64,000 nt of DNA from Candidatus Nitrosopumilus sp. (GTDB taxonomy: Archaea; Thermoproteota; Nitrososphaeria; Nitrososphaerales; Nitrosopumilaceae): contig JAANXA010000028.1 of the NCBI GenBank assembly GCA_018263505.1, positions 1-64,000 of the forward strand. The letters run 5' to 3'. Numbering within the stretch: the first letter of the stretch is position 1; every line of letters begins with the position of its first letter. This document shows, in pieces, positions 56,492-64,000 of the stretch. Position numbers and translations under genes: made by a program. The notes beneath the pieces were generated by a model. That model was given only the letters and a program-made list of their open reading frames with translations. It did no database searches and was not told where the DNA came from.

Positions 56492-57949
56492 TCAAGTTAA
56501 GACATCAATTTGTTTCTGTAAATTTTTTAGAGACAAATTAATTTTATTTTCTCTTTCAGTTAAAAGAATTCTGAAATCATTAATTTTTTGAATTCTATCA
56601 GAAATCATTCTTTTTTGTTCATCATAGCCAGAAGAACCATAAGACTTTCTTATTTTTAAAGAATTTACAACTGTGGTGGAAGAAATAATCTGAGAAAGAA
56701 TTTTTGGATCCACTGTTGTATCAGTTACAGCTTTTTCAATATCTAAAGAAGTTAATTTAGAAATAGGTTTTTTTGATTGGTGAGCTAAATGTACCAAAAT
56801 ACCTGAAATTTTATGAGTTACTCTAAAAGGAATTCCTTCTTGAACCAATTTTTCCGCAATATCAAGTGCAATAAGATTACTAGATTCTGTAACTTTTTTC
56901 ATTTGTTTTTCATTTACTTTTAGGGTGAGAAGAATTGATTTTAAAATCAATAAAGCACTGATAGAGATTTTAGAAGTAGACCAAATAGAAGATTTGATTT
57001 GTTGTAAATCACGTCCATAACCAGATGCTAATCCTTTAACAGTAGATAGAATTGCTGTAAGGTTTCCAATAACTTCAGCAGTTTTTCCCCTTGTTAATTC
57101 TAAAATGTCAGGATTTTTCTTTTGGGGCATTACACTTGAGGGAGATGTAAATTCATCAGCTAATTCAATAAATGAAAATTCAGAGGTAGACCAAATTACA
57201 AAATCTTCAGAGATTTTACTAAGATTAGTCATTAGAATAGAAACCATCGAAACATATTCTGCAACAAAATCTCTAGTACTTGTTGCATCAATAGAATTTT
57301 CTACAACATCATCAAATCCCAACATTTTTGCCGTACTATGTCTGTCAATTGGAATACTAGTACCACCAACTGGACCTGCACCAAGAGGACTTTGATTAAC
57401 TCTTTGAAATGTGTCAAACAATCTTTGAAAATCTCTAATTAATGCATCAGCATGAGCCAAAAGATAATGAGAAAATAGACCTGCCTGAGCTTGTTGCAGA
57501 TGTGTATACAAAGGCATGATAGTTTTTTGGTGATTCTTAGCTACAGAAACAAGAGATTCAACAGTATCCAAAATACAATTACAAAGAATATTAATATCAT
57601 CTCTAATTTTCATTCTAATATCTAAAACAACTTGATCATTTCTTGATCTTGCAGTATGCATTTTCCCTCCACTTGCCATACCTGCTTTTTTAATTACAAG
57701 TGATTCAATTAATTCATGGATATCTTCTGCACCAGATGATGAATCAAATTTTTCTTTTTTCATATTTTCTAAAACGGTTAAGATTTTTTTTGCATCATTT
57801 TTTTTTATAATATTATTTTGAAATAGCATTAAAGAATGAGCTTGACTTCCAAGAATATCATAAAGTGCAATTTCAGAATCATCATTAATTGATGAGACAT
57901 AATCCAAAGTGATATCACTCAAATCAGTATCAAGACGTGAACGATACAT
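56492..57949 (-). CDS. argH: Argininosuccinate lyase
   Basis: HTARSRNDQVVLDIRM, SSVMPQKKNPDILELTRGK. Confidence 0.96.
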   Translation of the reverse strand: MYRSRLDTDLSDITLDYVSSINDDSEIALYDILGSQAHSLMLFQNNIIKKNDAKKILTVLENMKKEKFDSSSGAEDIHELIESLVIKKAGMASGGKMHTARSRNDQVVLDIRMKIRDDINILCNCILDTVESLVSVAKNHQKTIMPLYTHLQQAQAGLFSHYLLAHADALIRDFQRLFDTFQRVNQSPLGAGPVGGTSIPIDRHSTAKMLGFDDVVENSIDATSTRDFVAEYVSMVSILMTNLSKISEDFVIWSTSEFSFIELADEFTSPSSVMPQKKNPDILELTRGKTAEVIGNLTAILSTVKGLASGYGRDLQQIKSSIWSTSKISISALLILKSILLTLKVNEKQMKKVTESSNLIALDIAEKLVQEGIPFRVTHKISGILVHLAHQSKKPISKLTSLDIEKAVTDTTVDPKILSQIISSTTVVNSLKIRKSYGSSGYDEQKRMISDRIQKINDFRILLTERENKINLSLKNLQKQIDVLT

Positions 57950-57998
57950 TACCTAAGGTTCTAGAATGGTTATATATAGCATCGACGCTTTTGCCCAC

Positions 57999-58322
57999 AT
58001 GAGTCAAGACATCAAACAGATGCGGGTAAAAATTTTTGATGAATTATCAAAGATTGTAGATCCAGAAATTAACACTTCAATTGTTGATTTAGAATTAATT
58101 GATGAAGTTGATATTAACGATAGTAATGTTAAAGTCGATTTACATCTTACAAGTCCATTTTGTCCAGCAGTATTTGGTTTTAAGATATGTCAAGACGTTC
58201 ACGATAATTTATTGAAAGTGGATGGAGTTGATGATGTAAAAGTAAATGTTTCAAATCATTTCATGGCTGAACAAATCAACAATCAAGTAAATAATAGCCC
58301 AAATCCAAAAAAATTAGGTTAA
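57999..58322 (+). CDS. DUF59 / MIP18-family Fe-S assembly protein
   Basis: LSKIVDPEINTSIVDLELID, DLHLTSPFCPAVFGF; TATA-like tatatatag ~27 bp upstream suggests leaderless start at 57999. Confidence 0.88.
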   Translation: MSQDIKQMRVKIFDELSKIVDPEINTSIVDLELIDEVDINDSNVKVDLHLTSPFCPAVFGFKICQDVHDNLLKVDGVDDVKVNVSNHFMAEQINNQVNNSPNPKKLG

Positions 58323-59086
58323 CTTCTAAAACCTAACAAGTATCCTCGAAGGAATTGAATTCCCATAGCAGGATCAACACCTTTGGGACATACTTGACTA
58401 CATGAACCAGCAAAATGACATCTCCAAATACCATGAGACTCATCAATAATTTTCAATCGTGAATCCTTTCCTTTATCTCGACTGTCTGCAACATACCTAT
58501 ATGCTTGAGCCAATGCTTGTGGTCCTACAAATGAAGAATCAGTTGCCATTGTAGGACATGCAGAATTACATAAACCACATTTTATACAATTAGCAAATTG
58601 AATATACTGTTCCAATTCCTTAGGAGATTGTAAAAATTCTCGTTCATCAGTTTCTAATTCAGTATCATCACGAATAAGATAAGGTTTAATTTTTTGATGT
58701 GTGTCAAACAATCTTTCAAATTTTACTGCTAAATCTCGAATTATTGGAAAATTATTCATAGGTTCAACTGTAACAACATCAGAATCCAATTCACTAATTT
58801 TTGTAAAACAAGCTAATCTAGGTTTTCCATTAATCATCATTCCACATGAACCACATGTAGCCTGTCTACAAGAATATCTAACTGCAACTGAATGATCAAA
58901 ATGTTTCTTGACTTCAAGAATTGCTTCTAAAACAGTTGTCCATTTTTCATAAGGGACATTAAACTCCATAAATTTACTAGAGTCATCATGTTCAGGATTA
59001 TATCTTGATATTCTAAGCATTACAGATTTTGATGAAGATACAGGTGTTGATGTTTGTTCATTTGCAATGCTTGAAACTTGAGCCAT
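58319..59086 (-). CDS. sdhB: Succinate dehydrogenase/fumarate reductase iron-sulfur subunit
   Basis: RYSCRQATCGSCGMMINGKPRLAC, CIKCGLCNSACP. Confidence 0.94.
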   Translation of the reverse strand: MAQVSSIANEQTSTPVSSSKSVMLRISRYNPEHDDSSKFMEFNVPYEKWTTVLEAILEVKKHFDHSVAVRYSCRQATCGSCGMMINGKPRLACFTKISELDSDVVTVEPMNNFPIIRDLAVKFERLFDTHQKIKPYLIRDDTELETDEREFLQSPKELEQYIQFANCIKCGLCNSACPTMATDSSFVGPQALAQAYRYVADSRDKGKDSRLKIIDESHGIWRCHFAGSCSQVCPKGVDPAMGIQFLRGYLLGFRS

Positions 59087-59088
59087 TT

Positions 59089-59445
59089 CTATACCATCCC
59101 CATGTTAGTCATAATAATTGTTCTTGAACCATATGCAATCAATCCAATCATTGCAGCTAAACAACCATACGAAACAGCCTTTTCATAAATTTGTCCTTGT
59201 TTTAATTCTAATAGAATCACACGTAATCCATTAAAACCATGAACTGAAAGTAAAATTAGAATTAATTCTAACATAATAGCATATGGAACAAACTTGTAAT
59301 TTGCAATTACACTTTCATATTCCAAAGAGTCGGCAAATCCTTGAGTAAGTCTCATTAAAATATGAACAGCAACAAGTGCAACGGCAGCAAGTGCAGTCCC
59401 ATAATGGATTTTCATAATTGTGCTTTCTCTCATGCTATTCACCAA
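59089..59445 (-). CDS. sdhD: Succinate dehydrogenase membrane subunit
   Basis: Three TM helices, conserved His, adjacent to sdhB. Confidence 0.75.
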   Translation of the reverse strand: MVNSMRESTIMKIHYGTALAAVALVAVHILMRLTQGFADSLEYESVIANYKFVPYAIMLELILILLSVHGFNGLRVILLELKQGQIYEKAVSYGCLAAMIGLIAYGSRTIIMTNMGMV

Positions 59446-59866
59446 ACATTACCGCCAAACCATACATTGTTGCAATTGCTGCAAGAAGAATTGCAGAATA
59501 AATTCCAATTTTATGCCTATAGTTTTGTGATGCAGGATCATATGGATAATCAGGTCTTGCAGGTGTTCCAACACCAATACCTCCATGTCCCAACATTACT
59601 CTAATTCCATTAACAGTGTGAAAAACACACATTGCAATTACTAATGCCAAAAAGATATGACCTTCAGTGGTTTGAGTAAGTGCAAGAAATTCATCCCATC
59701 CCACTTGTCCACGTAAAATATTACTTGTTTCATAAATGTGAGCAACAAAATATGCCAAAAGTCCTAGTCCGGTTAATCTCATTAACCAATATGCAACTCT
59801 TTCAATTCCATATCGAGTAGGATTTGCCATGCCTCCAATACCTGCTTTATGTTCATCTTTAGTCAT
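59435..59866 (-). CDS. sdhC: Succinate dehydrogenase cytochrome b subunit
   Basis: RYGIERVAYWLMRLTGLGLLAYFVAHIYE, VFHTVNGIRVMLGH. Confidence 0.82.
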   Translation of the reverse strand: MTKDEHKAGIGGMANPTRYGIERVAYWLMRLTGLGLLAYFVAHIYETSNILRGQVGWDEFLALTQTTEGHIFLALVIAMCVFHTVNGIRVMLGHGGIGVGTPARPDYPYDPASQNYRHKIGIYSAILLAAIATMYGLAVMFGE

Positions 59867-61579
59867 CTAGTATTTTCTCTCCACTGGCTGATATTTAGTA
59901 ATTGTAACAGGATGAGTTTTCATAATAGGTTCGTTTGGATCATAATAAGCAAGTGTATGATGTAAAAAGTTTGCATCATCACGTTTAGGATAATCAGTTC
60001 TTGCATGAGCACCTCTAGATTCTTTTCTATTGATTGCTCCAAGCAAAACAATTTCAGCTACTCTAAACATTGAATCAAGTTCCATTACATTTGAAAAGTT
60101 AGTGTTGTATTCCTTTGCTTTATCATCTACATGTTTCCAAGTTTGGGTTTTTAGTTCACGGATTTTTTTAAGACCTGCAACAAGATCAGTTTCATTTTTG
60201 TAAACATATGCTTTTTCATTCATTGTATCAGTTAGTTGTTGTCTAATCTCATATGGATTAACACTTCCATTACCTCTAAAAATCCCATCATAGATTCTTT
60301 TTTCTTCTGCTGCAACTAAATGATGTGGCCATGGGTTCGATTGAGATTTTTTCTGAATATAATCAACTGCTTGTTCTCCTGTAACTTTTCCCCATACAAT
60401 ACATTCAGAAGTTGAATTTGCACCTAGACGATTTGAGCCATGTACACTATTACATGCAGCCTCACCAGCTGCCCAAACTCCTTGAATTTCAGTTGCTCCA
60501 TCAATATCAGTATGCAGTCCACCCATCATGTAATGACATACAGGTCTAATATCGAGTAGATCTTTTGATGGATCAATTCCTGAAAACTTGATAGATATTT
60601 CTCTAATTCCACCTAATTTTTCTTTGATTTTTTCATCACCAAGATGTCTCAAATCAAGTTTCATACAATCAACTCCAGTTTCATGTTTGAATCCACGACC
60701 TTCTTGAATTTCAGTCATAATTGATCTAGATACAATATCACGTGGAGCTAATTCCATTTTACTTTCAGCATAAGTTTTCATAAATCGTTCACCCTTATTG
60801 TTTAGAAGGTAACCACCTTCTCCTCTTGCACCTTCAGTGATTAAAATTCCAGAAGGTAAGATTCCAGTTGGATGAAATTGTACAAATTCCATATCTTTTA
60901 ATGCCATTCCAGCACGTAATCCCATATCCAAACCATCAGGAGTTGAAGATAAAGCATAAGTTGAAAAACTATACAATCTTCCAGCACCACCTGTTGCAAT
61001 GATCAGAGCTTTTCCTTTTATTGTGTAAAAGGTTCCAGAAGATAATTCAATTGCTGTAAGTCCCATGAATTGTTTCCCATCATGAATAATTGATGTTGCA
61101 AACCATTCGTTAAGATATTCAATATTTTCAAATTTTTGACAGGTGTCATACAATGTTTGCATTTCAAAGAAACCAACTTTATCAGATGCATAAGTTGCTC
61201 GAGGAAAACTGTAACCTCCAAAATTTCTTTGATCAATTCTACCATCAGATCTTCTAGACCATGGCATTCCCCAATGTTCTAATTGATGAACCTCTTTTGG
61301 CATTTCAACACAAAGTCTTTCTGCAACATCTTGATCTGCAAGAAAGTCACTTCCTTTTACAGTGTCATAAACATGAGATTCAATTGTATCACCTTCTTCT
61401 TCAAAAAGAACTGCTGCGGTACCACCTTCAGCTGATACAGAATGAGAACGCATTACTTGTACTTTGGATACAACTCCAATTTTGAGATTGGGTCCTTTTT
61501 TTGCAGCAGCAATAGCTGCTCTTAATCCAGCTAAACCAGAACCACAAATAATTAAATCGAATTCTATTGAATCAACCAT
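59867..61579 (-). CDS. sdhA: Succinate dehydrogenase flavoprotein subunit
   Basis: GSGLAGLRAAIAAA, RSHSVSAEGGTAAV, HPTGILPSGILITEGARGEGG, HGSNRLGANSTSECIVWG. Confidence 0.96.
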   Translation of the reverse strand: MVDSIEFDLIICGSGLAGLRAAIAAAKKGPNLKIGVVSKVQVMRSHSVSAEGGTAAVLFEEEGDTIESHVYDTVKGSDFLADQDVAERLCVEMPKEVHQLEHWGMPWSRRSDGRIDQRNFGGYSFPRATYASDKVGFFEMQTLYDTCQKFENIEYLNEWFATSIIHDGKQFMGLTAIELSSGTFYTIKGKALIIATGGAGRLYSFSTYALSSTPDGLDMGLRAGMALKDMEFVQFHPTGILPSGILITEGARGEGGYLLNNKGERFMKTYAESKMELAPRDIVSRSIMTEIQEGRGFKHETGVDCMKLDLRHLGDEKIKEKLGGIREISIKFSGIDPSKDLLDIRPVCHYMMGGLHTDIDGATEIQGVWAAGEAACNSVHGSNRLGANSTSECIVWGKVTGEQAVDYIQKKSQSNPWPHHLVAAEEKRIYDGIFRGNGSVNPYEIRQQLTDTMNEKAYVYKNETDLVAGLKKIRELKTQTWKHVDDKAKEYNTNFSNVMELDSMFRVAEIVLLGAINRKESRGAHARTDYPKRDDANFLHHTLAYYDPNEPIMKTHPVTITKYQPVERKY

Positions 61580-61649
61580 TTTTCAGTAAAACTTGCTTTG
61601 GACGTGATAAATATGTAGTAATTGCTAGGCACAGTATTAAAATTAAAAT

Positions 61650-61665
61650 ATATCACTAGTGATAT
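61650..61665. promoter_or_regulatory. Perfect 16-bp palindrome at the padR start (candidate operator)
   Basis: ATATCACTAGTGATAT, overlapping/immediately upstream of the PadR-like start codons (61664, 61673), opposite the sdhA promoter. Confidence 0.5.
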
Positions 61666-62182
61666 GACAATTATGATTTCTCAATGGTTTCAAAGGGTAG
61701 GGAGTTCAATTCCAAGAGGGTTTTCAAGATATTTTATTTTAGAATTATTAAGAAAAAAACCATACACAGGGAAAGAAATTATCAATTATGCGGTAGAGCA
61801 AAGTAATGGGATTTGGAAACCTTCTCCAGGATTAATTTATCCATTATTAGGAAGATTACTAGATGAAAGATTAATTGATGAAATAAAAGATGGAAGATAT
61901 CAATTAACAAAACAAGGCAAAGAAACAGCTCAAGATGTGGATAAAATAAATGAAATTGTAAAAAAACAACTAGATGTACTTTTTAGATTAGGGAATGTTG
62001 GAAGATTTGTTGCAATTGATGTACTAGAAAAAATTTCAACAATGGGATCTGTCTTAAGTTCAAATTTTGCTAATATGACTGAAGAAGAAACAAAAAAATA
62101 CAAAAAATTTCTAGAATCAGAATTAAAAAAAATTCAGGAAAATGAATCAGGGAAAAAAGGCAAAAGAATTAAAATAGAATAA
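61664..62182 (+). CDS. PadR-family transcriptional regulator
   Basis: SRYFILELLRKKPYTGKEIINYAVEQ...PSPGLIYPLLGRLLDERLID. Confidence 0.88.
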   Translation: MTIMISQWFQRVGSSIPRGFSRYFILELLRKKPYTGKEIINYAVEQSNGIWKPSPGLIYPLLGRLLDERLIDEIKDGRYQLTKQGKETAQDVDKINEIVKKQLDVLFRLGNVGRFVAIDVLEKISTMGSVLSSNFANMTEEETKKYKKFLESELKKIQENESGKKGKRIKIE

Positions 62183-62261
62183 TAATCATATTTGAAGATG
62201 TTTTCACTAAATTAATCAGTTAAAATTAAAATCATAAATAATTCAAATTAAAAATTAGATT

Positions 62262-63143
62262 ATGAAAAATTTAAAATCCATGTTAAAATCAAAAAAACCT
62301 CTAGTTATTCCAGGAGTATATGATGCGTTAAGTGCAAAGATTGCTCAAAAGGTAGGATTTGATGCAATGTTTCAAACAGGATATGGGACATCTGCAACAT
62401 TATTTGGGATGCCAGACTATGGATTCATTGGAGCAACAGAAACAATTGATAATGCAAGACGAATTTGTAATTCAGTTACGGTTCCAGTAATAATAGATTC
62501 AGATACAGGATATGGAAATGCATTAAGCGTTTGGAAATTAGTCAAAGAATTAGAATCTGCAGGGGCATCAGGGATTTTTCTAGAAGATCAAAAATGGCCA
62601 AAGAGATGTGGACACATGCAAGGAAAGGAAGTTATATCACAACAAGAGTATACAGAAAAATTATCAGCGGCAATTGATGCAAGAGAAAATAAAGATTTCA
62701 TTATTGTTGCACGAACAGATGCTAGAGCCACAGAAGGATTAGATGCAGCAATTGAAAGAGGAAAAGAGAATAAAAAAACAGGTGCAGATGTTATTTTTGT
62801 AGAGGCACCAAGATCATTTCAAGAAATGAAACAAATTGGAAAAGAAATCAATGCACCATTAGTTGCAAATATGATTGAGGGTGGAGCTACACCATTGAAT
62901 TCGGCTGAAACATTAAACAGTATTGGATTTAAAATAATTCTCTACCCATTATCTGTGTTATATGCAAATACATTTGCAACTCTAAATATTTTAAAAGAAT
63001 TAAAAAAATCTGGGAACACAACAAAGTACAAACAAAAAGTAGTAAATTTTGATCAATTCAATGACTTGGTAGAACTCTCAAAATTCAGAAGTATGGAAAA
63101 TAAATACAAATTTTCAAAAAGTAAAAGAAAGAATGTAAAGTAA
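62262..63143 (+). CDS. Isocitrate lyase / PEP mutase superfamily enzyme
   Basis: VIPGVYDALSAKIA, IIDSDTGYGN, FLEDQKWPKRCGHMQGKEVI, ARTDARA. Confidence 0.88.
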   Translation: MKNLKSMLKSKKPLVIPGVYDALSAKIAQKVGFDAMFQTGYGTSATLFGMPDYGFIGATETIDNARRICNSVTVPVIIDSDTGYGNALSVWKLVKELESAGASGIFLEDQKWPKRCGHMQGKEVISQQEYTEKLSAAIDARENKDFIIVARTDARATEGLDAAIERGKENKKTGADVIFVEAPRSFQEMKQIGKEINAPLVANMIEGGATPLNSAETLNSIGFKIILYPLSVLYANTFATLNILKELKKSGNTTKYKQKVVNFDQFNDLVELSKFRSMENKYKFSKSKRKNVK

Positions 63144-63149
63144 AGATAT

Positions 63150-63437
63150 CTAAGCGGTGTTTCTCTTTACTTCAATTTCTATTGTTGAAACATTTCTAGT
63201 TCTTCCGTCTTGTGATTCTAATGATTCAGAATCAATTTTAATCTCACCAATAGAGTAACCTGCATTTTCAGTTTTTCTTGCAATGATTTGAGCTACATCT
63301 ACAGCGCGACCTATGCTCATACCTCTAGCTTTGATGTTGACGGACGGTAAGTTTGCCAATTGAATTAGCGTTGATGTTACATATGCCATCAATGGTTTCT
63401 TACCAATGAATACAGTGTCTCTGGTTTCAGTTGACAT
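63150..63437 (-). CDS. albA: Alba DNA/RNA-binding chromatin protein
   Basis: VFIGKKPLMAYVTSTLIQLA...VNIKARGMSIGRAVDVAQII. Confidence 0.95.
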   Translation of the reverse strand: MSTETRDTVFIGKKPLMAYVTSTLIQLANLPSVNIKARGMSIGRAVDVAQIIARKTENAGYSIGEIKIDSESLESQDGRTRNVSTIEIEVKRNTA

Positions 63438-63550
63438 GAGTGATTTGGTATTTAAGGTTAATTTAAAGCTAGGAGGATTTTACTGTAAGAAATGAAATAA
63501 AACGCAAGAATTGAACTATTATTAACCAGAATTTAAAATCAGGAAGGTAA

Positions 63551-64000
63551 TTGGAAAACATTTTAGAAATTTTAGAATCTGGAAACAAAGAAGAAAAAAT
63601 TAGAATTTTAGAAACACTGGAAAATTCTGATAATGAAGAAATTTTAGAAAAAATAATTTCAAAATTTGACGATGATGAAATTCAAGTAAGAGGAGAAGCG
63701 TTTAGTTCACTAGTGTCAAACAAAAATGGAATTTCAAAAATTTTAATCAATAATTTGAATTCCACAAATAAAAATATCAAATGTTTTACAATATTGATAT
63801 TAGCAAATAGAAATGAGGTGTCAGCAATTCCAGAAATAATTAAACTTACAAAAGATAAACATGCTAGTGTTAGATCATATGCAATTGGCTCATTAGGTTA
63901 TCTCAAAGCTTATGCAGCTAAAGAAATTATTTTAGAATCAATTTTAGATTCAAATTTAGAAGTTAAAAAAAGTGCTTTAAAATCAATGATAGATTTAGAC
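63551..64000 (+). CDS. HEAT-repeat protein, N-terminal part (runs off the right edge)
   Basis: TTG start at 63551, open to the window end: ENILEILESGNKEEKIRILETLENSDNEEILEKII...VRSYAIGSLGYLKAYAAKEII. Confidence 0.75.
   Translation, partial: MENILEILESGNKEEKIRILETLENSDNEEILEKIISKFDDDEIQVRGEAFSSLVSNKNGISKILINNLNSTNKNIKCFTILILANRNEVSAIPEIIKLTKDKHASVRSYAIGSLGYLKAYAAKEIILESILDSNLEVKKSALKSMIDLD

Noticed and set aside
56356-56541. 61-aa plus-strand ORF downstream of tRNA-Lys
   Set aside because: AT-rich composition, overlaps the argH 3' end, no recognizable pattern.

Overview
The window is a gene-dense, AT-rich piece of chromosome from an ammonia-oxidizing archaeon, most like Nitrosopumilus (Nitrososphaerota/Thaumarchaeota). 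This rests on archaeal amoB and a truncated amoC at the left edge, and on archaeal informational genes (S15, S3Ae, RFC-L, ABCE1, Alba, two TBPs). Core content includes S15-RecJ-Pcc1-SerS-S3Ae, a non-oxidative pentose phosphate operon, an isolated 5S rRNA, five tRNAs (His, Met-type CAT, Glu, Asp, Lys), an 11-gene nuo operon (A-B-C-D-H-I-J-K-M-L-N), the three acyl-CoA carboxylase genes, an sdh operon, hemA and argH. I saw no CRISPR array, prophage or transposon. The observations most worth a second look are: (1) a ~20-bp-phased ACTTGAA array with an 18-bp palindrome downstream of amoB; (2) a well-formed C/D-box sRNA between pyrE and a tRNA gene, and a weaker GC-rich candidate near 7.45 kb; (3) a transketolase-N/ribulose-5-P epimerase fusion; (4) two inverted TBP paralogs whose C-terminal lobes are nearly identical in DNA while the N-terminal lobes diverge (gene-conversion signature); (5) a zinc-ribbon gene made by a perfect 110-bp internal duplication; (6) a CADD-like candidate para-aminobenzoate synthase; (7) a PLP-synthase/rhodanese fusion; (8) GRGTG motifs shared by a PII protein T-loop and a small triple-repeat protein; (9) two small membrane-protein genes near amoB that are candidates for the recently proposed extra AMO subunits. 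All assignments come from reading the sequence; no searches were run.
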